Shown: in pieces, positions 16,532 to 25,392 of the stretch
How the letters are laid out: every line of letters starts with the position of its first letter
How positions within the stretch are numbered: position 1 is the first letter of the stretch
NCBI GenBank assembly: GCA_947501265.1
Contig: CANMVY010000003.1
Coordinates: 1-64,000, forward strand
Length of the DNA stretch: 64,000 nucleotides
Origin: Bacteroidota bacterium
GTDB lineage: Bacteria; Bacteroidota; Bacteroidia; UBA7662; CANHCV01
Direction: 5' to 3'
The notes under the pieces: generated by a model
The model's input: only the letters and a program-made list of their open reading frames with translations
Told to the model about the DNA's origin: nothing
Databases searched by the model: none
Made by a program: the position numbers and the translations under genes

Positions 16532-17235
16532 TACTTTTTAATCACAAGTTTAAATCCTACCCCATGGTAGTTGCTAATTTCTACTGAATCGTCTTCATTT
16601 AAATACTTTCGCAATTTTGAGATGAAAACATCGAGGCTTCGACCTGCGAAATAATCGTTGGAGCCCCAAATTTTTCGAAGGATATCTTCTTTTTTCACCA
16701 CTTTTTCTTGTTCCAAACACAGCATTCTCAAAACATCGGCCTCCCGTTGCGTTAATCTTTTCGTATCTCCGGGGCCGATCAATTCCAAGTTGGGATAATC
16801 GAATTGGTAACTGTTGATTTTGAAAATCTGTTCGCCAATGGTGGTGGTTCGATCTTTTCCGCTTCGTTTCAAAAATACTTCGATGCGCAATACCAACTCT
16901 TCCATGCTGAAAGGTTTGGTGATGTAATCGTCGGCTCCCAATCGAAATCCATGAAGTTTATCTTCTTTCATGTTTTTCGCAGTGAGGAAAATAATGGGAA
17001 CTTCTTGGTCGATGGCACGAATGTCGGCGGCAAGGGTAAAGCCATCTTTTTTGGGGAGCATTACATCCAACAAGCAAAGGTCGAATTGTTTTTCCTTGAA
17101 GATTTTCAAAGCTTTTTCTCCGTCATCCACGTGGGTAACGTCGAAATTACGGTCTTCTAGGTTGTCTTTCACAACAAACCCCAGGTTGATATCGTCTTCA
17201 ACGAGGAGTAATTTAGGTTTGTTTTCAGTGCTCAT
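16531..17235 (-). CDS. OmpR-family response regulator (RprY-like)
   Basis: Receiver domain with acidic pocket (VEDD), phospho-acceptor Asp in CLLDVMLPKKDGF, Thr in FLTAKN and Lys in YITKPFS, followed by a winged-helix DNA-binding domain (LTQREADVLRMLC ... SLDVFISKLRKYL). ATG 17235 is chosen: it overlaps the upstream kinase stop as ATGA; a TTG two codons earlier is less likely. Length 234 residues. Partner of the kinase directly upstream. The pair resembles RprXY of Bacteroides; target genes are unknown. Confidence 0.93.
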   Translation of the reverse strand: MSTENKPKLLLVEDDINLGFVVKDNLEDRNFDVTHVDDGEKALKIFKEKQFDLCLLDVMLPKKDGFTLAADIRAIDQEVPIIFLTAKNMKEDKLHGFRLGADDYITKPFSMEELVLRIEVFLKRSGKDRTTTIGEQIFKINSYQFDYPNLELIGPGDTKRLTQREADVLRMLCLEQEKVVKKEDILRKIWGSNDYFAGRSLDVFISKLRKYLNEDDSVEISNYHGVGFKLVIKK

Positions 17236-18494
17236 TTCCAAGGCAAATATACTTGAAACGTACTACCTTTCTCTGGAGTACTGTCGACCCGAATTTTTCC
17301 TTGGTGGGCTCGAACCATGAGGCCAACGTAATGCAGCCCCAAACCGAAACCTTTTACATCGTGAATGTTGCCGGTACTCACGCGGAAAAATTTAAGGAAG
17401 ATTTTTTTCTGGTGTTGTTTTTCGATGCCCATGCCGTGGTCTTTCACCCAAATTTCAAGGCCTTTCTGTTTTGCATGGGTCGAAATTTCAACCACAACTT
17501 CATTGGGACTGTATTTTACGGCATTTTCAACCAAATTATTGAAGATGTTGGTGAGGTGAAGTTTATCTCCAAAGATGGTTGTTTTCTCGCAATCCCAATT
17601 CAATGAAATTTGAGCATTCCGCTCTTTATGGGCCACTTGTGCCGCTAATACCAAATCTTCAAGGGTGCTTTTTAGGTTAAATTCTTCTTTGTTCAGGCGA
17701 ATTTTACTTTCCGAGCGAGCCACCTGCAAAACCCGTTCAATCTGATTTTTGAGTCGGTTTGCTTCTTCCTGAATGATGGTCGCATACATGAAAATCTTTT
17801 GTGGATTATCGGTTGCCCCTGGTTTTTTGATCGCTTCCGCCGAAAGGGAAATGGTTGAAACCGGCGTTTTGATTTCATGGGTCATGTTATTGATGAAATC
17901 GCGTTGAATTTCCGACAAGCGTTTTTGTTTCAATATTACCAATAAACTGTACGAGAAAAAGACGATGACCAATAAAATGACCACAGTAGAGTACAGCCAT
18001 AAACTCATTTCAGACAAAATTCGTTTGGCTTTGTGGGGGAAGTAAATGGAAAAGTAGTAATTGTTGTTTTCCCATTTTGGCAGATTAGCGTTGATTTTTG
18101 GGTTTTTTACTTGATTTCCACCCACCACGGCACCGTAAACAATGCGCTCATTGGAACAATCGTAAATGGCGTATTCGAAATTTTGTTGGATGTGGTTTTT
18201 CCGAAACTCGCGTTGTAGGTAAAATTGAAGAACATTGGCATCGATGCGGTCGTTTACCATAACCACATAATAATCGGAGCTGAGTTGATTAACCGGATCA
18301 GAAATAACCATGTTGTTATTGTTGTACCTCAATACGCCTTCAGCCACCGATTTAAGTGCTGAATTAACGGCTAAATCGAAGGCTTTTTCGTTGTTTTCGA
18401 AGGCGTTTTTAAACCAGAATCCCTGCAATACGGCAATTCCAACGGTAGAGATCATGGCCATGATCACCAACATGCGGATGTTTATTCGGTACAT
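17232..18494 (-). CDS. Membrane sensor histidine kinase (RprX-like)
   Basis: A 420-residue kinase with two membrane segments (about 8-28 and 165-188) enclosing a periplasmic sensor of about 135 residues. The phospho-accepting His206 lies in NNMTHEIKTP. The ATPase domain has an N box (NIFNNLVENAVKYS), G1 (KDHGMGI) and G2 (GFGLGLHYV). It overlaps the response-regulator gene by 4 bp. The sensed signal is unknown. An exact -7 box lies 4 nt before ATG 18494. Confidence 0.95.
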   Translation of the reverse strand: MYRINIRMLVIMAMISTVGIAVLQGFWFKNAFENNEKAFDLAVNSALKSVAEGVLRYNNNNMVISDPVNQLSSDYYVVMVNDRIDANVLQFYLQREFRKNHIQQNFEYAIYDCSNERIVYGAVVGGNQVKNPKINANLPKWENNNYYFSIYFPHKAKRILSEMSLWLYSTVVILLVIVFFSYSLLVILKQKRLSEIQRDFINNMTHEIKTPVSTISLSAEAIKKPGATDNPQKIFMYATIIQEEANRLKNQIERVLQVARSESKIRLNKEEFNLKSTLEDLVLAAQVAHKERNAQISLNWDCEKTTIFGDKLHLTNIFNNLVENAVKYSPNEVVVEISTHAKQKGLEIWVKDHGMGIEKQHQKKIFLKFFRVSTGNIHDVKGFGLGLHYVGLMVRAHQGKIRVDSTPEKGSTFQVYLPWK

Positions 18495-18498
18495 GCCT

Positions 18499-18506
18499 CA
18501 AAATTA
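18499..18506 (-). promoter_or_regulatory. -7 box for the kinase/regulator/ybaB operon
   Basis: Minus strand TAATTTTG (exact consensus), spacer AGGC, ATG 18494. The layout predicts little or no 5' leader. Confidence 0.45.
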
Positions 18507-18552
18507 AGGAAAATCATTAACACGTCCTTAACAAGATTTGATGGTGAAAATG

Positions 18553-18583
18553 TTTGCAATTCTTTTTTTTGGCTTCATATTTG
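18553..18583 (+). promoter_or_regulatory. Bacteroidota promoter (-33 TTTG, -7 CATATTTG) for the DUF1573 gene
   Basis: TTTG at 18553-18556, 19-nt spacer, CATATTTG at 18576-18583 (one mismatch to TAnnTTTG). ATG follows 28 nt later after an A-rich leader. It is the best complete promoter in the window, ahead of a gene of the kind usually expressed strongly. Confidence 0.65.
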
Positions 18584-18611
18584 TAAACAGAAAACAAAAC
18601 CTAAAAAAAAT

Positions 18612-19094
18612 ATGAAAAAAGCAATCTTCACTTTGGCCTTCGGCATGATGTTCGCCGGATTAGCCATGGGCCAAACCAAGGCTCAACCTAAGAAACCAAC
18701 TGCTGCCAAGAAACCAGCTGTTGTTGCTACCCCCGCAACTCCCATGACCGAGACTCCAAGTTTTCAGTGGGAAAAAACCGCTCACAACTTCGGTAAAATT
18801 CCTCAAGGAAACCCAGTTACCGTAACGTTTAACTTCAAAAACAACGGTAAGCAGCCTTTGATCGTTACCAATGCTCAAGCTTCTTGCGGTTGCACTACAC
18901 CCGATTGGACCAAAGAGCCAATTGCTCCAGGGAAATCAGGATACATCAAAGCAACGTACAACGCTGCTAGCGTTGGTCCTTTCAGCAAATCAGTAACGGT
19001 TACTTCTAACGTTGGTCCTGAGCCAACCATTTTAACACTTTCTGGTGACGTTGAAGCTCCAGCACCACAACCAGCTGTTCAAAACAACAATTGA
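18612..19094 (+). CDS. DUF1573 domain-containing exported protein
   Basis: A 160-residue protein: signal peptide (cleavage near AMGQ), an Ala/Pro/Lys-rich linker (about 24-45), then the DUF1573 Ig-like domain: HNFGKIPQGNPVTVTFNFKN, the SCGCTTPDW Cys pair, and IAPGKSGYIKATYNA. A short Ala/Pro/Asn tail ends it. Such proteins are common and abundant in Bacteroidota envelopes; their function is not settled. It has a good promoter and a terminator of its own. Confidence 0.9.
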   Translation: MKKAIFTLAFGMMFAGLAMGQTKAQPKKPTAAKKPAVVATPATPMTETPSFQWEKTAHNFGKIPQGNPVTVTFNFKNNGKQPLIVTNAQASCGCTTPDWTKEPIAPGKSGYIKATYNAASVGPFSKSVTVTSNVGPEPTILTLSGDVEAPAPQPAVQNNN

Positions 19095-19120
19095 TTTAAA
19101 ATCATCTAAATTTTTGATCA

Positions 19121-19152
19121 AGAGCCACCTCCTTATCGGGGTGGCTCTTTTC
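19121..19152 (+). terminator. Terminator after the DUF1573 gene
   Basis: AGAGCCACC (19121-19129), 10-nt loop, GGTGGCTCT (19140-19148) followed by T-rich TTTTC. It separates the DUF1573 gene from the next gene on the same strand. Confidence 0.8.
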
Positions 19153-19156
19153 TTTG
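19149..19156 (+). promoter_or_regulatory. Near-consensus -7 box 4 nt before the 19161 gene
   Basis: TTTCTTTG (one mismatch), spacer CAAC, ATG 19161. It overlaps the T tract of the preceding terminator. Confidence 0.3.
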
Positions 19157-19160
19157 CAAC

Positions 19161-19997
19161 ATGATTCGATTTTTTGTTGTTTTGTTTTTCATTTTGATGA
19201 GCGCCACTACGTTTGCTCAAAAGAAAAGGAACACGGTGGCGCAACCCGCTCCCATTTTTACCGCCACCCACGACTCTTTGCTAAAACTCATGATGGTTTG
19301 GGTGAACGATTCGGATGTTTTTCATCGCATGGAGGCCAACGGAAACTTTGTTAAACTACTCAGCAGAACCCTTAAGCAAGAGCAAGGCTTTCAATTTAAT
19401 TTGGATACCTTGAAAAATGTGAGCTGCATTTCCGATCCTGAAAACACTTTTCGAATTATTACGTGGATGTTTTTGGGGTACGAAGGAGGCTATCGCCATT
19501 TCGGATGCATCCAATTCCAAGAAAACAATCGAATCATTCCATTTTCAGATCGCACCGAATACATTTCGCTTCCAGAAGATACCCTGCTAACGCCACAAAA
19601 GTGGTTCGGGGCTACTTATTATCAGTTGGTGCCCAGTGGAAAGAAAAAGTATTTGCTCATCGGTTTTAACAAAACTGAACCGTTCATGAACCAGAAGGTT
19701 TTGGAGGTGCTCGATTTATCCAACCCCCAACAACCCGTTTTTGGGTCACCCATTTTTTCTACCGATTCAGCCCAGAAAATTTTCAAATACCGAAAAGTTT
19801 TTCAATACAGTGTGATGGCATCGATGATTATGAGGTACGAGGAGAAAGAAAAGAAAATTATTTTAGATCACTTGGTTCCGGTAGAGGAAAGGTTTAAAGG
19901 GATGTATTTCAATTACATTCCTGATGGAAGTTTGGATGCTTTCCGGTTTAAAAAGGGAAAGTGGATTTTTAGCGATAATGTAGTGTTTGGGAAGTAA
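19161..19997 (+). CDS. Conserved exported protein of unknown function, 278 aa
   Basis: A signal peptide (cleavage near TFAQ) is followed by a basic spacer and a soluble domain with no membrane segments or catalytic motif I recognise. Features that may help matching: WMFLGYEGGYRHFGCIQF near residue 105, and a well-formed C-terminus RYEEKEKKIILDHL then MYFNYIPDGSLDAF. I recall similar hypothetical proteins in Bacteroidota but no named domain. Its last 29 bp overlap the convergent trmH-family gene. Confidence 0.75.
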   Translation: MIRFFVVLFFILMSATTFAQKKRNTVAQPAPIFTATHDSLLKLMMVWVNDSDVFHRMEANGNFVKLLSRTLKQEQGFQFNLDTLKNVSCISDPENTFRIITWMFLGYEGGYRHFGCIQFQENNRIIPFSDRTEYISLPEDTLLTPQKWFGATYYQLVPSGKKKYLLIGFNKTEPFMNQKVLEVLDLSNPQQPVFGSPIFSTDSAQKIFKYRKVFQYSVMASMIMRYEEKEKKIILDHLVPVEERFKGMYFNYIPDGSLDAFRFKKGKWIFSDNVVFGK

Positions 19998-20709
19998 GTC
20001 CGTAACACAAGATTCCCGCAGCTACGGCTACGTTTAACGATTCGGTGTTTCCGCCGCCGGGAATACTAACGATGTTTTGACATCGATTTTCGATTTCAGC
20101 AGACATTCCTTGGGCCTCGCTGCCCATCACCAAAACGAGCTTTTCCGGTATTTCAAAATGCTGAAGCATGGTTCCTTTCATGTCGGTTCCAATCCATGAG
20201 GTTTCAGCAGGTAATTCCTTATCAAGGTTTTCGTGGGTCCTTTCTTGAGGTTGCACCCGAAAAATCGAGCCCATGCTGGCCATCACGACTTTTGGATTCC
20301 AAAAGTCAACGCTTCCGGGTTGGGCCACTACCGACCATCCAAACCAATCGGCGATTCGGATGAGTGCTCCCATGTTGCCGGGATCTTGAATGCGGTCCAA
20401 GAATAAAATCCGATTTTTAAACGTTTTTTCGGGAGAAGGAATTCGTGCCAACGCCAAAAAGGGAGACGGGGAGGAAAGGTGGGTCATTCTTTCCATGTCG
20501 TTGCTCGATACCTTTTCCATTTTTGGGCCCCATGCAGCTCTTTTTTCAAATCCCTCTTCGGTGGCCCAAATGGAAATTACCTCCAAATTGGAATGAATCA
20601 ACTCTTCTACCACTTTTTCTCCTTCAGCAACAAAAAGACCCAATTCTTCTCGGGTTTTTCTTCGGTTTAAGGCAGAAATTTCTTTAATTTGTGCTTTGGA
20701 AATTGGCAT
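19969..20709 (-). CDS. TrmH/SpoU-family RNA 2'-O-ribose methyltransferase
   Basis: A 246-residue knotted (SPOUT) methyltransferase. An N-terminal substrate-binding part (FVAEGEKVVEELI) precedes motif 1 (LDRIQDPGNMGALIRIADWF), motif 2 (LVMGSEAQGM) and motif 3 (IPGGGNTESLNVAVAAGI). It methylates a ribose in tRNA or rRNA; the exact site cannot be read from sequence. Its ATG lies back to back with the start of tamL, and its end overlaps the 19161 gene. Confidence 0.92.
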   Translation of the reverse strand: MPISKAQIKEISALNRRKTREELGLFVAEGEKVVEELIHSNLEVISIWATEEGFEKRAAWGPKMEKVSSNDMERMTHLSSPSPFLALARIPSPEKTFKNRILFLDRIQDPGNMGALIRIADWFGWSVVAQPGSVDFWNPKVVMASMGSIFRVQPQERTHENLDKELPAETSWIGTDMKGTMLQHFEIPEKLVLVMGSEAQGMSAEIENRCQNIVSIPGGGNTESLNVAVAAGILCYGLTSQTLHYR

Positions 20710-23054
20710 TGAAAAAGGTTATTTTTTTTCTTCTCCCCCTCGTCGTCTTCGGACTGTCGTCGTGCAGCGTTACTCAACACTTGGCCGAAGATGAACAATT
20801 GGTGGTCAAAAATAAGGTGGTTGGAGTAGATGCCAATATGTCTGACGAAATTTCTTACTTTTTACGGCCAAAACCCAACAAGAAGTTTCTTCAACTTTAC
20901 CGCCTCAATTTACAAGCCTATTACTGGGCTTCAAAAGGGAAAATCAATCGATTAAAGAACAATATTCTCACCAATTATGCCGAAAAACCAGCATTGTTGG
21001 ATTCAGAAGCCATCCTTTCAACCCAAAACCAGATTGGTAAATACTTGTTGGACAAAGGGTATTTCCATGCTACGGTTGGTTTTGAAGTCAAGAAATACAA
21101 AAGAAAGAGGGTAGGATTGAAATACCTTGTTCAATTGAATCAGCCTTGCGTTATTGGTAAAATAGAATGGCCGGAAATGAACGGAGAAATTTCTGACATT
21201 CTAACGGCCATAAAAAGCAACACTCCTTTAAAAGAAGGATTTCCTGTTTCTCGAAGTGTTTTGGACGAAGAAAGGGACCGCATTGCGGTTTATCTTCGGA
21301 ATCGAGGTTATTTTTATTTCAAGAAGGATTTTATTTATTTTGAAATCGACACCCTCAATAATCCCTACTCAGCTCGAGTGGTGATGAGGTTAAAAGAATC
21401 TCCCGACCCTAAAATTTATCAGTCGTTTCAAATTGGTGATATTTATTTGAATACCGATTTTAGTTTGGACCGGGCAAGTTCCCAAGTTGAGCAAGAGTAT
21501 TTGTATGTCGACGGATTTCAAACATTGCTCAATTCGAGAATGTACATCCGTAGAGATGTTTTGGTGGATAACATTTTATTTCGCAAGGGAGATTTATTCA
21601 ACGATCAATTGATTCGTCAAACGCAAGTTCGATTGTCGTCGCTTTCTGCTTTTTCGTATTTGAACATTCGTTTTGAGCCCATTGAAGGGACCAACATCAT
21701 CAATATTCGCATCATGATGCAAGAAGCAGAAAAGAGAAAGCTTTCGTTCGATGCATCGGGATCAACCAATGCCGGTACCACCTTGGGGGTTTTAATTCGG
21801 CCAACGTACGAGAATAGAAACGTATTCAAAGGGGCCGAAACATTTCAATTGTCCTTGAATGGAGGTTTGGAGTCCCAACAAATCAACAACCAAATTGGGG
21901 GAGAAGTCAGAGATGGATTGTTCAATACTTCCCAATTAGGTGCCACAACATCGCTTTTGATTCCTCGCTTTAGTTTCCCGTTTCATTTTCTGAATCAGAA
22001 AAATTATTTAAGCGAAAAGACTCGTATTTCTTTCAATTTTAACTCCCAACAACGAGCCGATTACGACCGTTCTGTTCTGTCTGGAGGGTATGGATTCGAT
22101 TGTCAGATTAATCGAAAGGTGTTGGTGAATTTTTATCCGATTGAGGTTAACCTCGTGCGAACCAATCGGGTCGATTCGTTGCTGAATGTTTTATTACAAA
22201 GTCAGAACGACCCGTACTTAACTTTTTCATTCTCCAATCACCTCACCACCAACATGCGGTTGGGCTATACCTACAACAATCTCAACGATCCTCGCAATCG
22301 TAAATTGTGGTTTTATCGATTGAATGCAGAAACAGCGGGAAATTTGGTGAATCTCCTTTATCCTACCTTGTTTCCCGATAAACAAGCCGAGTTTCCCCGA
22401 AAGGTTTTCGGATTGCCGTACTTTCACTACCTTCGTTTGGATGGAGAAGTAAGAAGGTACTACAACTATTCGCCCAAACATACCTTGGCCCTTCGCGCAT
22501 TTGCCGGTGCTGGAATTCCGCTGAGCAACAGCACCACGTTGCCACTTGAAAAACGCTATTTCATTGGGGGTAATAACAGTTTGAGGGCATGGCCCGCCCG
22601 AAGTTTGGGCCCGGGGTCCAACAATGCCTACCAAAAACGAATTGACCATTTTGGTGAAGTGCGAATTGAAGGCAACTTGGAATACCGTTTTCCGCTTTAT
22701 GGAATTTTCAAAGGGGCGGTTTTCTTGGATGCCGGTAACATTTGGAGTTTGAAAGATACCGTTTCAGCTCGAAGAGAATTTTCTAATTTCAACGTTTCAA
22801 AAAGTTGGAGAGACGTTGCCGTGGGAACAGGATTCGGTTTGAGGATTGATTTTACCTATTTCATCATTCGTTTCGACATGGGTATAAAACTTCGTGATCC
22901 GTCGTTTTCCGATGGGAATAGGTGGGTTATTCGAAATTGGACCAGCACTTCATGGCGAGAAGATCGCTGGAAATCGCAATTGAACCCTGGAGGAACGTAC
23001 CTTAATAACTACCGATTTTGGGGTTTGAACCTGGGTGTTGGCGTTCCTTTCTAA
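20709..23054 (+). CDS. tamL: TamL-like outer membrane lipoprotein of the BamA/TamA family
   Basis: About 780 residues: lipoprotein signal with lipobox FGLSSC, then POTRA-like repeats (about 50-330) and a C-terminal beta-barrel ending in Phe, the usual barrel signature. The lipidated N-terminus marks it as the Bacteroidota TamL type, which works with TamB in moving proteins or lipids to the outer membrane. The start is uncertain: GTG 20691 lies within a TTAATTTG -7-like box, so I prefer TTG 20709, which gives a normal signal peptide. tamB, often adjacent, is not here; the next gene is hutU. Confidence 0.85.
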   Translation: MKKVIFFLLPLVVFGLSSCSVTQHLAEDEQLVVKNKVVGVDANMSDEISYFLRPKPNKKFLQLYRLNLQAYYWASKGKINRLKNNILTNYAEKPALLDSEAILSTQNQIGKYLLDKGYFHATVGFEVKKYKRKRVGLKYLVQLNQPCVIGKIEWPEMNGEISDILTAIKSNTPLKEGFPVSRSVLDEERDRIAVYLRNRGYFYFKKDFIYFEIDTLNNPYSARVVMRLKESPDPKIYQSFQIGDIYLNTDFSLDRASSQVEQEYLYVDGFQTLLNSRMYIRRDVLVDNILFRKGDLFNDQLIRQTQVRLSSLSAFSYLNIRFEPIEGTNIINIRIMMQEAEKRKLSFDASGSTNAGTTLGVLIRPTYENRNVFKGAETFQLSLNGGLESQQINNQIGGEVRDGLFNTSQLGATTSLLIPRFSFPFHFLNQKNYLSEKTRISFNFNSQQRADYDRSVLSGGYGFDCQINRKVLVNFYPIEVNLVRTNRVDSLLNVLLQSQNDPYLTFSFSNHLTTNMRLGYTYNNLNDPRNRKLWFYRLNAETAGNLVNLLYPTLFPDKQAEFPRKVFGLPYFHYLRLDGEVRRYYNYSPKHTLALRAFAGAGIPLSNSTTLPLEKRYFIGGNNSLRAWPARSLGPGSNNAYQKRIDHFGEVRIEGNLEYRFPLYGIFKGAVFLDAGNIWSLKDTVSARREFSNFNVSKSWRDVAVGTGFGLRIDFTYFIIRFDMGIKLRDPSFSDGNRWVIRNWTSTSWREDRWKSQLNPGGTYLNNYRFWGLNLGVGVPF

Positions 23055-23064
23055 GAAAATCGGC

Positions 23065-23072
23065 TATCTTTG
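23065..23072 (+). promoter_or_regulatory. -7 promoter box for hutU
   Basis: TATCTTTG, exact consensus, 33 nt before ATG 23106, 10 bp after the tamL stop. It makes hutU a separate unit. The nearest TTG lies at 23038-23040, a rather long spacer of 24 nt. Confidence 0.55.
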
Positions 23073-23105
23073 CAAACAATTTTTCTCTCCAGAACTTTCT
23101 AGAAT

Positions 23106-24782
23106 ATGAATACTTCTAACGATAAATTATCGCTTTCCGAATTGGTTACTCCAACAGGAACAAAATTGAACTGCAAAGGATGGGTTCAAGAGGCAGCCCT
23201 ACGCATGTTGTACAACAATTTAGATCCGGAGGTTGCCGAGCGACCCGAAGATTTAATCGTTTACGGAGGACGTGGAAAAGCAGCCCGAAACGTAGAAAGT
23301 TTTCATTTGATCGTGAAAGCCTTGAAGGATTTGAATGAAGATGAAACCCTCTTGGTTCAGTCGGGAAAGCCAGTAGCCATTCTTCCTACACACAAAGACG
23401 CTCCCCGCGTTTTGATTTCCAACTCTCAATTGGTTGGTAATTGGGCAAATTGGGAACATTTCGATGAGTTGGAAAAGAAAGGATTGATGATGTACGGTCA
23501 GATGACCGCTGGATCATGGATTTACATCGGATCCCAAGGCATAGTTCAAGGTACATACGAAACCTTCAACGCCGTGGCTGAAAAGCATTTCGGAGGCAGT
23601 TTGAAGGGAACCCTATCGGTTACAGCCGGATTAGGTGGCATGGGCGGTGCGCAGCCCCTAGCCGTAACCATGGCCGATGGCGTATGTTTGGCCGCCGAGG
23701 TAGAAGAGTGGCGTGCTCAAAAACGTGTTGAAACCCGTTATTTGGATGAAATTGAACACGATATCGACCGCGCTATCGATCGGGCTTTGGAGTACAAAGC
23801 CCAAGGAATCAATAAATCCATCGGAGTGATTTGCACCGCCGTAGATTTGTTGCAACGACTCATCGATCGCAATATTACTCCCGATGTATTGACCGATCAA
23901 ACTTCGGCCCACGATCCATTGATCGGATACCTTCCCCAGGGAATGTCGAACGAAGCCGCCGATGCCTTACGCGAATCAGATCCTGCCAAGTACATCGATT
24001 TGAGTTACGATGCCATGGCACTCCACGTGAGGTTAATGCTCGAATTACAAAGCCGAGGTGCTATTACCTTCGATTATGGAAACAACTTAAGAGGTCGCGC
24101 CTTGGAACGCGGCGTTAAAAATGCTTTCGATTTTCCTGGCTTCGTTCCGGCGTACATTCGTCCGCTTTTTTGCGAAGGGAAAGGACCGTTCCGTTGGGCG
24201 GCCTTGAGCGGCGATCCAGAAGATATTCGTGTAACCGATGAATTGATGTTGGAATTATTCCCCGAAAACCAGGGATTGCACCGTTGGATCAAAATGGCTC
24301 AAGAACGCATTGCTTTCCAAGGGTTGCCCGCCCGAATTTGTTGGATTGGTCAAGGAGATCGCGAAAAGGCGGGCCTTGCCTTCAATGAATTGGTTCGAAC
24401 TGGAAAAGTTAAGGCGCCCATCGTTATTGGTCGCGACCATTTGGATACCGGTTCGGTAGCTTCACCCAACCGGGAAACGGAAGCCATGCTGGACGGCTCG
24501 GATGCGGTTGCCGATTGGCCCATTCTCAACGCTTTGGTGAATACAGCAGGTGGAGCTAGCTGGGTGAGTTTGCACCACGGAGGCGGAGTTGGAATGGGGT
24601 ATTCCATTCACAGCGGAATGGTGATTGTTGCCGATGGTACCGAAGATGCTGATCGTCGCCTGAAACGTGTTTTGAACAATGATCCTGGTATGGGAGTTAT
24701 TCGACACATGGACGCCGGTTACGACATTGCGTTGGATACCGCTAGGAAACACCACTTGGATATTCGTGAACGATTGAAATAA
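23106..24782 (+). CDS. hutU: Urocanate hydratase
   Basis: Cytoplasmic NAD-dependent enzyme of histidine breakdown, turning urocanate into imidazolonepropionate. The 558-residue length is typical. The NAD-binding loop [27 protein letters not shown], and the active-site region ICWIGQGDR are intact, as is the end [17 protein letters not shown]. The other hut genes (hutH, hutI, hutG) are not in the window, so the pathway is dispersed. It ends at a strong bidirectional terminator. Confidence 0.97.
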   Translation: MNTSNDKLSLSELVTPTGTKLNCKGWVQEAALRMLYNNLDPEVAERPEDLIVYGGRGKAARNVESFHLIVKALKDLNEDETLLVQSGKPVAILPTHKDAPRVLISNSQLVGNWANWEHFDELEKKGLMMYGQMTAGSWIYIGSQGIVQGTYETFNAVAEKHFGGSLKGTLSVTAGLGGMGGAQPLAVTMADGVCLAAEVEEWRAQKRVETRYLDEIEHDIDRAIDRALEYKAQGINKSIGVICTAVDLLQRLIDRNITPDVLTDQTSAHDPLIGYLPQGMSNEAADALRESDPAKYIDLSYDAMALHVRLMLELQSRGAITFDYGNNLRGRALERGVKNAFDFPGFVPAYIRPLFCEGKGPFRWAALSGDPEDIRVTDELMLELFPENQGLHRWIKMAQERIAFQGLPARICWIGQGDREKAGLAFNELVRTGKVKAPIVIGRDHLDTGSVASPNRETEAMLDGSDAVADWPILNALVNTAGGASWVSLHHGGGVGMGYSIHSGMVIVADGTEDADRRLKRVLNNDPGMGVIRHMDAGYDIALDTARKHHLDIRERLK

Positions 24783-24786
24783 GCAA

Positions 24787-24812
24787 AAAGGCGGCCATCG
24801 GCCGCCTTTTTT
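24787..24812. terminator. Bidirectional terminator between hutU and purN
   Basis: AAAGGCGGCC, loop ATC, GGCCGCCTTT followed by T; A-rich on the other side gives a T run on the minus strand. It lies between convergent genes. Confidence 0.9.
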
Positions 24813-25392
24813 ATGGAATCAAACTTAATTGTTCTTCGATCACTCCTGGAAAAAATTCGTATTCCAATCCATGAATTTTTTGGGCCAAATCTTCGGCAGA
24901 AGTACAATTCACGGTAGAAATACTTTTTTGAAAGATGATGTCGCCTTCGTCGTAATGTTCGTTTACCCAATGAACCGTAATTCCACTTTCTTCCTCTTTT
25001 GCTTCGAGAACAGCACGGTGAACATTCATTCCGTACATGCCTTTTCCTCCGAATTTTGGAAGAAGGGCAGGGTGAATATTGATCATTCGTTGTGGGTAGG
25101 CCTCGCAAACGGCTGCAGGTATTTTCCAAAGAAAACCCGCCAATACAATGAAGTCGATTTCTTCGGTTTTGAGTGTGTGCAGCAATAAATCGCTGTTTTC
25201 GTAAGCGCGCCGACTGATGGTTACCAATGGAATACGCAAACGATGGGCGCGCTCAATGACGCCGGCCTTGGGGTTGTTACAAATGATCAACGCAACTTTG
25301 GCCGTGCGCGTCTTTTTAAAATGCTGAACAATGTTTTCGGCATTGCTTCCGCTTCCGGAAGCGAAAATGGCAATCTGGGGCATTCGGTTCAT
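24811..25392 (-). CDS. purN: Phosphoribosylglycinamide formyltransferase
   Basis: Transfers a formyl group from 10-formyl-THF to GAR in purine synthesis. Motifs: FASGSGSNAENIV (phosphate loop), ICNNPKAGV, INIHPALLPKFGG (catalytic Asn-His) and GITVHWVNEHYDEGDIIFQ (catalytic Asp). 193 residues. ATG 25392 is chosen because it overlaps the upstream lipoprotein stop as ATGA; a second ATG three codons later is possible. Confidence 0.96.
   Translation of the reverse strand: MNRMPQIAIFASGSGSNAENIVQHFKKTRTAKVALIICNNPKAGVIERAHRLRIPLVTISRRAYENSDLLLHTLKTEEIDFIVLAGFLWKIPAAVCEAYPQRMINIHPALLPKFGGKGMYGMNVHRAVLEAKEEESGITVHWVNEHYDEGDIIFQKSISTVNCTSAEDLAQKIHGLEYEFFPGVIEEQLSLIP

Noticed and set aside
20479-20687. 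Plus-strand frames of 60-80 codons inside the trmH-type gene
   Set aside because: Shadows of the methyltransferase, with unlikely composition.
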